This document shows, piece by piece, positions 14,241-21,635 of a stretch of DNA of 21,635 nt. How positions within the stretch are numbered: position 1 is the stretch's first letter; each line of letters starts with the position of its first letter. This stretch comes from an uncultured Desulfovibrio sp. Lineage in GTDB: Bacteria; Desulfobacterota; Desulfovibrionia; Desulfovibrionales; Desulfovibrionaceae. Made by a program: the position numbers and the translations under genes. Below the pieces are notes generated by a model, which saw nothing but the letters and a program-made list of their open reading frames with translations, made no database searches and had not been told where the DNA came from. The stretch covers positions 1 through 21,635 of the forward strand of contig NZ_CASDOY010000047.1 of assembly GCF_949282365.1 (NCBI RefSeq). The letters are read 5' to 3'.

Positions 14241-15161
14241 ATGTCCACCCCCGCCACGGTCTGCCATCAGCAGTTCGACGAAAGCTGCTTCCTGGCCTCG
14301 GAATATGCGCCTGTCGCCCCGCACGAGGCGGCCTTCCACATCATCCCCGTGCCGCTGGAGCAGAGCGTCTCCTACGGCGGCGGCACGTCCCGCGGCCCGG
14401 CCGCCATCCTGGCCGCCTCGCAGCAGCTGGAGGCCTGGGACGGCATCAGCGCGCCCGGCGAAGCGGGCCTGTACACCGCGCCCGCCGTGGACTGCGACGC
14501 GCCCGTGGAGACCGTGCTGGAGCGCATCGGGGCCGCCACGGCCCGGGCCCTGGGCTGCAAGGCACTGCCTGTCATCCTGGGCGGCGAACATACCGTGACC
14601 CTGGGGGCCCTGCGCGTCCTGGCCGCCGAGGCCGCGCGCACGGGCGAGCCTTTCGGCGTGGTGCAGTTCGACGCCCACGCGGACCTGCGCGCCAGCTATG
14701 AAGGCTCCATCTATTCCCACGCCAGCGTCATGCACCGGGCCGTGGCCGATCTGGGCCTGCCGCTGGCCCAGTTCGCCATGCGCGATTTCTGCCGGGAAGA
14801 AGTGGAGGTGCGCCGCCAGTACAATGTCTTGCACTACGACGCCGACGTCCTTTTCCGTGAGGGCCTGCCGGAGCGGCCCCTGCCCGCGGACTTCCCCCGC
14901 CGCCTCTACATCACCTTCGACGTGGACGGCCTGGATGCCTCGCTGATGCCCGCCACGGGCACGCCCTCGCCCGGCGGCCTGTTCTGGCATCAGGCCCTGC
15001 TGCTCATCGAACGCTGCCTGCAGGGCCGCGTCATGGTCGGCATGGACGTGGTGGAGCTGGCGCCCCTGCCCGGCCTGCATCATGCGGATTTCACCGCCGC
15101 CAAGCTGACCCACGCCCTCATGGGTTTTGCCCAGCGCGCCGGGCTGCCTCGCAAGGCATAA
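14241..15161 (+). CDS. speB: Agmatinase-family ureohydrolase
   Basis: A 306-residue Mn2+ ureohydrolase of the arginase/agmatinase family. Agmatinase cleaves agmatine to putrescine and urea, the second step of arginine-to-putrescine synthesis. Metal ligands are all visible: His117 (GGEHTVT), Asp144-His146-Asp148 (FDAHADLR), and Asp227/Asp229 (FDVDGLDASLMPATGTPSPG). GGGTSRGP (46-53) and MDVVELAP (268-275) are also typical. ATG 14241 follows AGAGGA (14231-14236). The sigma-54 promoter and leader terminator suggest tight, activator-dependent control. The family also includes guanidinobutyrase and formimidoglutamase, so agmatine as substrate is likely but not proved. No other polyamine gene is adjacent. 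Confidence 0.85.
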   Translation: MSTPATVCHQQFDESCFLASEYAPVAPHEAAFHIIPVPLEQSVSYGGGTSRGPAAILAASQQLEAWDGISAPGEAGLYTAPAVDCDAPVETVLERIGAATARALGCKALPVILGGEHTVTLGALRVLAAEAARTGEPFGVVQFDAHADLRASYEGSIYSHASVMHRAVADLGLPLAQFAMRDFCREEVEVRRQYNVLHYDADVLFREGLPERPLPADFPRRLYITFDVDGLDASLMPATGTPSPGGLFWHQALLLIERCLQGRVMVGMDVVELAPLPGLHHADFTAAKLTHALMGFAQRAGLPRKA

Positions 15162-15225
15162 CGGCCGGGGCACTCCGCCTTGGAGGGAGGAGGGGTGTCC
15201 CGCATCCTGCTGGCGCCCTGTCCGG

Positions 15226-15276
15226 GCAGCCGATGCCGCAGGCCCGGCCTTCCGGCCGGAAGGCATCGCAGGCTGC
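15226..15276. other. Large hairpin downstream of the agmatinase gene
   Basis: GCAGCCGATGCC (15226-15237) pairs with GGCATC (15262-15267) and GGCTGC (15271-15276), with a GCA bulge; the centre contains the perfect palindrome GCCTTCCGGCCGGAAGGC. It has no following T-tract. It could be a Rho-assisted terminator or RNA-stabilising structure, and it also begins the long mgtE leader. Confidence 0.6.
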
Positions 15277-15419
15277 GGGAAGCCCCCTCCCAGCTTTGCT
15301 CCTTGACGGCGTTTTTGTGGTGTCATCGCTATCCCGGCTTTTTTGCTGGACTTTTATTCTTATCTGTGCCATAGGGAACAGGCCGTCGAGCTGACGGCCA
15401 TGTCACGCAAGGAGTCCCC
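15277..15419. other. Start of the mgtE leader; promoter not identified
   Basis: TTGACG at 15303-15308 is a good -35 box but has no matching -10 box at 16-18 nt. A T-rich stretch (15338-15362) follows. The mgtE transcription start probably lies here, but no promoter can be named with confidence. Confidence 0.35.
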
Positions 15420-15476
15420 ATGTCATCTGACAGTCCCATCCCTCCCAGTATCCAGGAATCCGTCCCGTCACGCTGA
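15420..15476 (+). CDS. Small ORF 1 in the mgtE leader (18 aa, acidic/proline)
   Basis: ATG 15420 follows AAGGAG (15409-15414) at 5-nt spacing. The peptide starts MSSDSPIPPSIQES and ends in R before TGA. It combines an early Asp with clustered prolines, a composition that in E. coli MgtL destabilises the translating ribosome at low Mg2+. A hairpin, CTGCCT(T)GCG/CGCAGGCAG (15481-15490 with 15501-15509), follows the stop. It is too short for coding statistics; the call rests on the ribosome-binding site and context. Confidence 0.4.
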   Translation: MSSDSPIPPSIQESVPSR

Positions 15477-15533
15477 CCGCCTGCCTTGCGTCCGCCTTCC
15501 CGCAGGCAGTGCCGGCCCTGCGAGGAGGTCTCC

Positions 15534-15686
15534 ATGTCCCGTTCCCGCATCTTCCTGCCGTCTGTCTCCCTGTACGGCCCCGTCCGTGACCGGAGCATCT
15601 TCCGGACACGCCGTCATGCCCTGCATCCTTCCCGCTCGTCCATCCCCGTCATGGGCCGGACGTCCGTGATGCGCACTGCCTGCTGA
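15534..15686 (+). CDS. Small ORF 2 in the mgtE leader (50 aa, arginine-rich)
   Basis: The near-perfect GAGGAGG (15522-15528) stands 5 nt before ATG 15534. The predicted peptide begins MSRSRIFLPSVSLYGPVRDR and has about ten arginines in 50 residues. No domain or signal is recognised. An in-frame ATG at 15486 lacks a ribosome-binding site. It could be a leader peptide or a chance ORF in GC-rich sequence. Confidence 0.4.
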   Translation: MSRSRIFLPSVSLYGPVRDRSIFRTRRHALHPSRSSIPVMGRTSVMRTAC

Positions 15687-15921
15687 CAGGCCGTCACATC
15701 CTTGCCGTCCTCTGCCGGGCCCTGCCCTGCGGGATGGCTTTCCGCCACCAATTTGTCATTGCCTTCGGCGTCAGGTCTGCAGGTGACCAGCCTGCGGCAC
15801 TGCCTGCGCACGTCCCGTAGCGGCCCGCAACGGCACGTCCTGCCGTCATGCCGTGCGTCTGCCATGACGTCCGCCGGAAAGGCTTTCCCCACGCACACCC
15901 CCCAACCAAAGGAGCTGACCT
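15687..15921. other. Inter-ORF part of the mgtE leader
   Basis: 235 bp between small ORFs 2 and 3. A 28-codon frame starting at 15734 (MAFRHQFVIAF) has only a poor GGG upstream and is not called. No riboswitch consensus, in particular no M-box motif, is recognised. Confidence 0.4.
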
Positions 15922-16074
15922 ATGGACAGTCACCCTGCCCCCCTCCCGTCGTCCGTGACCGCGCCAGCCTTCGCACGCGCCTGCCCCCTGTACCCCAACC
16001 TTGGGGAGGTCTGTCATGATCCGCAAAAGAAACCAGCAGGCCCGCCGGGTCGCCTCCGGCGTCACCGTCCATGA
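15922..16074 (+). CDS. Small ORF 3 in the mgtE leader (50 aa, acidic/proline start)
   Basis: AAAGGAG (15908-15914) stands 7 nt before ATG 15922. The peptide begins MDSHPAPLPSSVTAP. This resembles both small ORF 1 (DSPIPPS) and the start of E. coli MgtL (MEPDPTPLP): an acidic residue followed by alternating prolines. Its last 59 nt overlap small ORF 4 in another frame, so translation through this ORF would cover the small ORF 4 start. The function is inferred from composition and position only. Confidence 0.45.
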   Translation: MDSHPAPLPSSVTAPAFARACPLYPNLGEVCHDPQKKPAGPPGRLRRHRP

Positions 16075-16213
16075 CCTGGGCCTGATCCTTTTCGTCCCCT
16101 GGACGCATAACGGCTTTCTTCTCTTCCGTGCCCGGCCGCACGACCCCGGATCGCAGACGGCCTTCGGGCGGCGCCTGCCGTCCTCCTGCTGCCGTTCCCA
16201 TCCCGCACGCTGA
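16016..16213 (+). CDS. Small ORF 4 immediately upstream of mgtE (65 aa, arginine-rich)
   Basis: GGGGAGG (16003-16009) stands 6 nt before ATG 16016. The peptide begins MIRKRNQQARRVASG, has a short hydrophobic patch (GLILFVPWTHNGFLLF) and an Arg/Cys/Pro-rich tail. It ends 19 nt before the mgtE ATG, with the mgtE ribosome-binding site in the gap, so it would be co-translated with mgtE. No family is recognised. Confidence 0.45.
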   Translation: MIRKRNQQARRVASGVTVHDLGLILFVPWTHNGFLLFRARPHDPGSQTAFGRRLPSSCCRSHPAR

Positions 16214-16232
16214 AGAAAAAAGGAGAAAGACC

Positions 16233-17621
16233 ATGATCCGTGAAGACCTGCTGCGCACCGTGCGCCATCTGTCCGCCCGCCACGACATCGACATCACGGC
16301 CTTTGCCGAACTGGTGGAAAGCGTCCATCCCTCCGACATGGCCGAGGCCCTGGAGATCCTGAAGATCCGTGATGTGGCCCGCCTGCTGCCCTGCCTGAAG
16401 ACCGGGACGCTGGCCGAAGTATTCGTGTATTTTTCTGAAGATCGCCAAAGTCGCCTGTTGCAGGAGCTGCCCCGCGAGACCGTGGTGGCCCTGTTCGAAG
16501 GCATGGCCGCCGACGAGCGCGTGGACCTGTTCCACGATCTGGATGAAGCTGCCCGCCAGCGCCTGCTGCCCGCCCTGGCCCACGGCGAACGAGAGGACAT
16601 CCTGCGCCTGGCCGCCTATGCCGAAGGCAGCGTGGGCTCGGTGACCACCTCGGACTATGTGTCCGTACTGCCGGACATGAGCGTGGCCCGGGCCCTGGCC
16701 CATGTGCGGGCCACCGCCGCCGACAGGGAGACCATCTACGTCATCTATGTGCAGGACAGGGAAGGGCATCTGTGCGGCACCCTTTCCCTGCGCGAGCTGC
16801 TGCTGGCCGATGACTCCCTGACCATCAGGGACATCATGCGCCGCGATCCCGTGTTTGCACGGGCCCAGTGGCCACGGAGCAAGGCCTCCGAGCTCATCGG
16901 CCGCTACGACCTGCTGGCCCTGCCCGTCATCAACGGCGGGGAAAAGATGGTCGGCATCGTCACCGTGGACGACGCCATGGACATAGAAAAGCGGGAAGAC
17001 GCCACCCAGCTGGCCCGCTTCGGCGGCACGGTCGGTGACGGCGGCAGCGATCTGGACATCCTGGCCTCGCCCCTGCGCACCCTGTTCGGCGTGCGCGCCT
17101 TCTGGCTGGTGCTGCTGACCCTGTTCGGCATCGTGACCAGCACCTTCGTGGCCGCGCAGGAGGAGATCCTTTCGCAGGTCATCGTGCTGGCGGCCTTCAT
17201 CGCGCCCATCGTGGACATGGGCGGCAATGCGGGCAGCCAGTCGGCCACCCTCGTCATCCGGGCCATGGCTCTGGGCGACGTGCGCCTGGACTGGCGCGAC
17301 ATCTGGCGCGTGGTGCGGCGCGAGCTGCCCGTGGCCGCCGCCCTGGGCCTGGTGGTGGCCGGGCTGGAGAGCGTGCTGGCCTGGTTCTCCAAGGGAATCG
17401 GCTGGGACGTGCTGCTGGTGGTGGGCCTGAGCATGCTGGTCTGCACGGTGCTGGGCGGCATCATCGGCGTGCTCCTGCCCTTCCTGGCCCGGCGCATGGG
17501 CACGGACCCGGCCACCCTGTCCTCGCCGCTCATCACCTCCGTCATGGATCTGGTGGGCGTGTTCGTCTACTTCGCCTTCGCCTATGCCCTGCTGGGCGAT
17601 CTGCTGCGGCAGGCGGGCTAG
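16233..17621 (+). CDS. mgtE: Magnesium transporter MgtE
   Basis: A 462-residue Mg2+-gated channel/transporter. The order is the family's: acidic superhelical N domain (about 1-130), tandem CBS domains (about 135-250, with TTSDYVSVLPDMSV, IMRRDPVFAR and LLALPVINGGEKMVGIVTVDD), a plug helix, then five membrane helices from about 287. DMGGNAGSQSATLVIRAMALG (328-348) is the signature loop, and Asp439 in the last helix (ITSVMDLVGVF) corresponds to the conserved pore aspartate. Mg2+ bound between N and CBS domains closes the pore. AAGGAG (16220-16225) with 7-nt spacing fixes ATG 16233. The long leader with small ORFs suggests additional control of expression. Its stop codon lies within dispersed repeat copy 2. 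Confidence 0.95.
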   Translation: MIREDLLRTVRHLSARHDIDITAFAELVESVHPSDMAEALEILKIRDVARLLPCLKTGTLAEVFVYFSEDRQSRLLQELPRETVVALFEGMAADERVDLFHDLDEAARQRLLPALAHGEREDILRLAAYAEGSVGSVTTSDYVSVLPDMSVARALAHVRATAADRETIYVIYVQDREGHLCGTLSLRELLLADDSLTIRDIMRRDPVFARAQWPRSKASELIGRYDLLALPVINGGEKMVGIVTVDDAMDIEKREDATQLARFGGTVGDGGSDLDILASPLRTLFGVRAFWLVLLTLFGIVTSTFVAAQEEILSQVIVLAAFIAPIVDMGGNAGSQSATLVIRAMALGDVRLDWRDIWRVVRRELPVAAALGLVVAGLESVLAWFSKGIGWDVLLVVGLSMLVCTVLGGIIGVLLPFLARRMGTDPATLSSPLITSVMDLVGVFVYFAFAYALLGDLLRQAG

Positions 17622-17837
17622 GGCGTGTTGACGCAACATTTACAAGTTATTTCCAATAAAGGGAGGATATCGGCTGCGCATGCCCGCTGAAGGATGCCTG
17701 CCGCATGCCCCGCGCTCCTCTGAAAAAGCGCATTGGGGAAAGGATGGGAGGCGTGGGGGGAAGGAAAGCCCTCTCGCGCGGGCAGCGCCAGCAGAGATGG
17801 GGGCTTTCCCTTCCCCCAAACAACTGCGGATGCCGTT
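17615..17837. repeat. Dispersed intergenic repeat, copy 2 (about 223 bp)
   Basis: Second copy of the element at 2993-3197, in the same orientation and again starting at a TAG stop codon (here of mgtE). Its hairpin pairs 17755-17770 with 17802-17817, about 15 bp with one bulge. Relative to copy 1, a GAG/CTC step in the stem is AAG/CTT here, a compensatory change. At its right edge lies CCGTTG-T-CAACGG (17833-17845), adjoining the flippase stop. Confidence 0.8.
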
Positions 17838-17848
17838 GTCAACGGGCC

Positions 17849-19417
17849 CTAGCGTCCCAGACGGGCGCGCAGGCCCCGCAGGCGTCCGTAGAGCTCGGCC
17901 CGGCTCAGGCCCAGCAGCTGCGGCAGCAGCAGGGCCGTGAGCCCGGCGCCCACGGTGTAGATGACGCCGGAGGCCAGGAAGCGCAGCAGGGAGTCGATGC
18001 CGCCCAGGCCCAGCAGGATGGTGGCTTCGCGGCAGGCGAAGGCCAGGGCGCCCAGCACCAGCACGCACCAGATCTCGTGCAGCATGATGGGCACCAGACG
18101 GATGGGCACCAGCCGCGAGGCGCGCCAGAGGTAGATGTTGACGGTCACGCACTGCACGGCCACGGATTTGATGGCCAGGCCCACGGCGCCCAGGTGCAGG
18201 CCGCCGTAGTCTTCGGGTGCCAGCAGGACCCAGACCGTGATCATGCCGTAGACGCATTCCAGCAGGGCCATGTTGCGCAGGTCGCGGGTGCGGCCCGAGG
18301 CGTAGAAGACCGAGCCCACCACCTGCACATAGGACTGGTGCAGGGGGTAGAGGGCCAGGATCTGCACGGGCAGGATGGCGGCGGTGAATTCCGCGCCGCC
18401 GAAAAGGCTCACCAGGGCCGGGCCTTCGGCCATGCTGAAGCAGGAGAAATAGGCGGCCACGGCATAGACCAGGGGCGCGAAGCGGTTGACCAGATGGCCC
18501 ATGAGCTTGAGGTCGCGCTGGCCCCAGGCGATGGAGACCTCGCGCATGACCAGGGGCGTCATGGCCGCAACGAACATGTAACAGGCCATGTAGACTTTCT
18601 GTCCCAGGGCGTAGTAGCCCTGCTCGGCACTGCCGTCGAACCACTGCAGCAGCCAGCGTTCGGCCGTGAGCATCAGGAAGGTCAGCAGGACCTGGACGAA
18701 AAGCGGGTGGCTGTAGGCGAAGAACTCGCGGCAGTAGGCCTTGCCCTGTCCCGGGGTCAGGCGCAGGCAGAAATGCGTGTCCGCGCCGCCGTAACAGGCT
18801 TCCCAGTGGCGGCGGGTCACGATCCAGTAGCCCAGGGCCGTGGCGCCCAGCATGGCGTATTGCTGGCCGAACAGGCTGAAGATATTGAGGCAGTCCAGGC
18901 AAAAGAGGCCGATGAGCAGGACCACGGCCGCCAGCGAGACCACGGTGCGCACCAGCTCGGACTGCACGGTGGCGCCCACGGCATCGTTCATGGAACGCAG
19001 GATGCGGCCCCACCAGGTCAAAAAGGCCCAGATGGCGGCCAGGGGCGCCAGCCACAGGGGCACGTCGGGCATCAGCCAGTTGCCCAGCAGGGGGACCTGC
19101 ATGACCGCCGCCACCAGCAGGCTGATGACGGCCATAAGCAGGCTGAGACGCAGGTAGAAGCTGATGAGGCCCGTTTCGGACTGGCGGCGGGACAGGGCAT
19201 TGTAAAAACAGGTGGACGTGCCCATGTCCAGCAGGCAGGAAAGCTCCTGGAAAAAATTGGTGGCAAAGCTGTAATTGCCGTACATGGTCGGACCCAGGGT
19301 CCGGGGCAGGATGGCCTCCATAGTCAGATAGACCGGTACGGAGGCCACATTGGCCAGCAGCTTGCAGACATAGCGGCGCGCCAGGGGCGGCGTGGCGGTG
19401 TTCGTCCTGTTTCCCAT
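17849..19417 (-). CDS. Polysaccharide/oligosaccharide flippase-family membrane protein
   Basis: A 522-residue protein with about 12-14 hydrophobic segments and a short basic cytoplasmic N-terminus. Overall layout and the early segment LPRTLGPTMYGNYSFATNFFQELSCLLDMGTSTCFYNALSRR resemble Wzx/RfbX-type exporters of the MOP superfamily, which move lipid-linked glycans across the inner membrane. No glycosyltransferase or other surface-glycan gene flanks it, so its partner pathway is unknown. ATG 19417 is the first codon of the conserved part; only a weak AGG precedes it. The stop at 17849 abuts the right end of dispersed repeat copy 2. Confidence 0.78.
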   Translation of the reverse strand: MGNRTNTATPPLARRYVCKLLANVASVPVYLTMEAILPRTLGPTMYGNYSFATNFFQELSCLLDMGTSTCFYNALSRRQSETGLISFYLRLSLLMAVISLLVAAVMQVPLLGNWLMPDVPLWLAPLAAIWAFLTWWGRILRSMNDAVGATVQSELVRTVVSLAAVVLLIGLFCLDCLNIFSLFGQQYAMLGATALGYWIVTRRHWEACYGGADTHFCLRLTPGQGKAYCREFFAYSHPLFVQVLLTFLMLTAERWLLQWFDGSAEQGYYALGQKVYMACYMFVAAMTPLVMREVSIAWGQRDLKLMGHLVNRFAPLVYAVAAYFSCFSMAEGPALVSLFGGAEFTAAILPVQILALYPLHQSYVQVVGSVFYASGRTRDLRNMALLECVYGMITVWVLLAPEDYGGLHLGAVGLAIKSVAVQCVTVNIYLWRASRLVPIRLVPIMLHEIWCVLVLGALAFACREATILLGLGGIDSLLRFLASGVIYTVGAGLTALLLPQLLGLSRAELYGRLRGLRARLGR

Positions 19418-19423
19418 GCAGGG

Positions 19424-19452
19424 AACCTAGCCCACTTTGCGCCTGTCCACAA
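19424..19452 (-). promoter_or_regulatory. Candidate promoter of the flippase gene
   Basis: Minus-strand TTGTGG (19447-19452), 17 nt, TAGGTT (19424-19429). The hexamers are partial matches, so confidence is low. If correct, the 5' UTR would be almost absent. Confidence 0.35.
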
Positions 19453-19540
19453 GCGGGGAATGGCACGGCGGCCCGCCACAGACGCCGGCTGCCTGGCATA
19501 TGCGCCCCTGTCCGCACAGGCGCCCGGCGGCGGAGGGCTG
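19453..19540. other. Intergenic sequence between flippase and ilvD promoters
   Basis: An imperfect inverted repeat, GCGCCCCTGT/ACAGGCGC (19502-19511 with 19516-19523), lies 18 bp upstream of the ilvD -35 box and could be an operator. No gene is seen. Confidence 0.4.
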
Positions 19541-19569
19541 TTTACGGCTGCGGGCTTTTTGCGTATGAA
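19541..19569 (+). promoter_or_regulatory. Candidate sigma-70 promoter of ilvD
   Basis: TTTACG (19541-19546), 17 nt, TATGAA (19564-19569). It would give a GC-rich leader of about 210 nt. No T-box motif or branched-chain-codon leader peptide was recognised in that leader. Confidence 0.55.
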
Positions 19570-19789
19570 AGACCATTGAGCGCACGCACAAACAGCGCAC
19601 CGGAGGACGCGGCCCTGCCGCGCCCGGAGCGGCCGCCTTACCGGCAGCGCCGCCCCGCCCCCCAATGCCACCATGCGGCGGGCCGCCGCGCCGCTGCCCC
19701 CGTGACGCCCATGCACAAGAGCCCCGCGCAGGTCATCGCGGCCGGCTGCCGCCGCGCGGGCCGCCGACAACCGTCCAAAGGATACCGTC

Positions 19790-21469
19790 ATGGAAGAGAA
19801 CAGCAAAAAAATGAAGACCGGTCTGGAAAAAGCCCCCCACCGCTCCCTGCTTTACGCGCTGGGCCTGACCCGCGAGGAAATGGAACGTCCGCTGGTGGGC
19901 GTGGTCAATGCCGCCAGCGAAGTGGTGCCCGGCCACCTGCACCTGGGCAAGCTGGCCGAGGCCGTCAAGGCGGGCGTGCGCATGGCCGGCGGCACCCCCC
20001 TGGAATTCCCCGCCATCGCCGTGTGCGACGGCATCGCCATGAACCACGAGGGCATGCGCTTCTCCCTGCCGTCGCGCGAATTCATCGCCGACTCCATCGA
20101 GATCATGGCCCGTGCCCATGCCTTCGACGCCTTGGTCTTCATCCCCAACTGCGACAAGTGCGTGCCCGGCATGCTCATGGCCATGATGCGCCTGAACATC
20201 CCTTCGGTGCTGGTCTCCGGCGGCCCCATGCTGCCCGGCACCCTGGCCCCAGGCAAGCAGGGCGACCTCATCACCCTTTTTGAAGGCGTGGGCCGCGTGC
20301 GCAACGGCCAGATGAGCGAAGAAGAACTGACCCAGTGGGAAGAACGCGCCTGCCCCGGCTGCGGCTCCTGTGCGGGCATGTTCACGGCCAATTCCATGAA
20401 CTGCCTGGCCGAGACCATCGGCGTGGCCCTGCCCGGCAACGGCACCATCCCGGCCGTGTATGCGGGCCGTGTGCGTCTGGCCAAGCAGGCCGGCATGCGC
20501 GTCATGGATCTGGTGAAACGCGATATCCGCCCCCGCGACATCGTGACCCGCGGCGCGGTGGAGAACGCCATCGCCGTGGACATGGCCCTGGGCTGCTCCA
20601 CCAACACCACCCTGCACCTGCCCGCCATCTTCCACGAAGCCGGTCTGGACATCGACCTTTCGGTCTTCGACGAAGTGAGCCGCAAGAGCCCCAACCTTTG
20701 CAAGCTCTCGCCCGCCGGCCGCCATTACATGGTGGATCTGGAGAACGCCGGCGGCATCCCCGCCGTCATGAGCGAGCTGGACAAGCTGGGCCTCATCCGC
20801 AAGGACTGCATGACCGTCACCGGCAAGACCGTGGGCGAGAACCTGAAGGAACGCAACGCCCGCATCTTGGATACGGACGTGATCCACACCATCGACAATG
20901 CCTACTCCAGGGAGGGCGGCATCGCCATCCTGCGCGGTTCGCTGGCCCCTGACGGCGCTGTGGTCAAGCAGTCCGCCGTGGCGCCCGAGATGATGCGCCG
21001 CGAAGTGACCGCCCGCGTCTTCGAGAGCGAGGAAGAGGCCATGCACGCCATCCTGGACGGCAAGATCAAGCCCGGCGACGGCGTGGTGGTCCGCTACGAA
21101 GGGCCCAAGGGCGGCCCGGGCATGCGCGAGATGCTGTCCCCCACCGCCGCCATCACCGGCATGGGCCTGGGCAAGGACGTGGCCCTGTTCACCGACGGCC
21201 GCTTCTCCGGCGGCACCAACGGCGCGGCCATCGGCCACATCTCGCCCGAAGCCGCCAACGGCGGTCCCATCGCTCTGGTGCGTGACGGCGACCGCATCCT
21301 GGTGGACATCCCCAACCGCAAGCTGGACCTGCTGGTGGACGAGGACGAGCTGGCCCGCCGCCGTGCCGAACTGGTGCCGCCGCAGAAGGAATGCCCCTAT
21401 CCGGTGCTGCGCCGTTATGCCAGCATGGTGAGTTCCGCCGACAGCGGCGCCATGTACAAGAAGGTCTAG
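19790..21469 (+). CDS. ilvD: Dihydroxy-acid dehydratase
   Basis: IlvD dehydrates 2,3-dihydroxy-isovalerate and -methylvalerate, the third shared step of valine/isoleucine synthesis. The 559-residue protein shows the Fe-S ligand regions NCDKC (120-124) and CPGCGSCAGMFTANSMNC (188-205), and late FTDGRFSGGTNGAAIGHISPEA. The N-terminal loop reads NAASEVVPGHLHL: VPGH stands where the [2Fe-2S] class has a ligand cysteine (PCN), pointing to the E. coli-type, oxygen-labile [4Fe-4S] class; this is inference from family knowledge. AAAGGAT with 7-nt spacing supports ATG 19790. No other ilv gene is adjacent. Confidence 0.96.
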   Translation: MEENSKKMKTGLEKAPHRSLLYALGLTREEMERPLVGVVNAASEVVPGHLHLGKLAEAVKAGVRMAGGTPLEFPAIAVCDGIAMNHEGMRFSLPSREFIADSIEIMARAHAFDALVFIPNCDKCVPGMLMAMMRLNIPSVLVSGGPMLPGTLAPGKQGDLITLFEGVGRVRNGQMSEEELTQWEERACPGCGSCAGMFTANSMNCLAETIGVALPGNGTIPAVYAGRVRLAKQAGMRVMDLVKRDIRPRDIVTRGAVENAIAVDMALGCSTNTTLHLPAIFHEAGLDIDLSVFDEVSRKSPNLCKLSPAGRHYMVDLENAGGIPAVMSELDKLGLIRKDCMTVTGKTVGENLKERNARILDTDVIHTIDNAYSREGGIAILRGSLAPDGAVVKQSAVAPEMMRREVTARVFESEEEAMHAILDGKIKPGDGVVVRYEGPKGGPGMREMLSPTAAITGMGLGKDVALFTDGRFSGGTNGAAIGHISPEAANGGPIALVRDGDRILVDIPNRKLDLLVDEDELARRRAELVPPQKECPYPVLRRYASMVSSADSGAMYKKV

Positions 21470-21635
21470 GCGCGGGAGCGCATCCCTTTGCCGGGGAGCC
21501 GCAGCTGCGGTCCCGCCGCCGTACGGCGGCTTCCCGTACGGCCCTCCGGCGGGCGGATGCGTTCCGTTCCGGGCCGTTTCCACGGACGGCGCGCGTCCCG
21601 GCCGCGCCCGCGCCCGTCAGGAGGCCATCCGGGAG
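21470..21635. other. Intergenic end of window
   Basis: It contains the perfect 16-bp palindrome GCCGCCGTACGGCGGC (21515-21530), which can form an 8-bp stem but has no T-tract, so it is an uncertain ilvD terminator. AGGAGG at 21619-21624 may be the ribosome-binding site of a gene starting beyond the right edge. Confidence 0.4.

Noticed and set aside
15734..15820. A further small ORF (MAFRHQFVIAF...) in the mgtE leader
   Set aside because: It has only a weak GGG upstream, unlike the other four small ORFs.
15162..16232. M-box or other Mg2+ riboswitch before mgtE
   Set aside because: No M-box consensus segments could be recognised by eye. A covariance-model search would be decisive.
19671..19703. 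MRRAAAPLPP short leader peptide before ilvD
   Set aside because: No ribosome-binding site and no Ile/Val/Leu codon run, so it does not fit a branched-chain attenuator.

Overview
The window is a GC-rich (roughly two-thirds G+C), gene-dense bacterial chromosome segment. Selenocysteine machinery (SelA), a lactate permease, high-GC codon use and an E. coli-type (probably [4Fe-4S]) dihydroxy-acid dehydratase suggest an anaerobic Desulfovibrio-like sulfate reducer. That assignment is inference; no rRNA or other taxonomic marker is present.

Layout. Positions 1-2330 (minus): folC followed by selA, 10 nt apart; selA runs off the left edge. Positions 2556-2999 (plus): a small GNAT-like acetyltransferase, divergent from folC, with copy 1 of a dispersed repeat starting at its stop codon. 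Positions 3382-3458 (minus): tRNA-Arg(UCU) with its own promoter and terminator. Positions 3854-5197 (plus): a dGTPase-like HD phosphohydrolase. Positions 5198-5700: a convergent intergenic region with two terminators and a 68-bp tandem-repeat array. Positions 5701-9762 (minus): a tight operon of UvrD/PcrA helicase, thiL and a class II aldolase-family gene. Positions 10002-11275 (plus): a helical protein of unknown function and an MnmM-type methyltransferase. Positions 11565-13199 (plus): lactate permease, with a sigma-70 promoter, an AT-rich palindrome-bearing island upstream and a strong terminator. Positions 13281-14130: gene-free. Positions 14241-15161 (plus): an agmatinase-family gene behind a good sigma-54 promoter, with a perfect intrinsic terminator between promoter and gene. 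Positions 15162-16232: a leader of about 1 kb holding four small ORFs with Shine-Dalgarno sites, ahead of mgtE (16233-17621), followed by repeat copy 2. Positions 17849-19417 (minus): an orphan polysaccharide flippase. Positions 19790-21469 (plus): ilvD. The last 166 bases hold a palindrome and no gene.

Most genes are housekeeping functions: folate, thiamine, branched-chain amino acids, tRNA modification, DNA repair, Mg2+ and lactate transport. The regions most worth attention are non-coding or short-ORF regions: the mgtE leader, where two acidic/proline small ORFs alternate with two arginine-rich ones; the agmatinase leader, where a terminator follows a sigma-54 promoter; and the dispersed repeat, whose hairpin is kept by compensatory changes and whose left end coincides with the stop codons of two unrelated genes. 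No IS element, prophage, CRISPR array or rRNA gene was seen.
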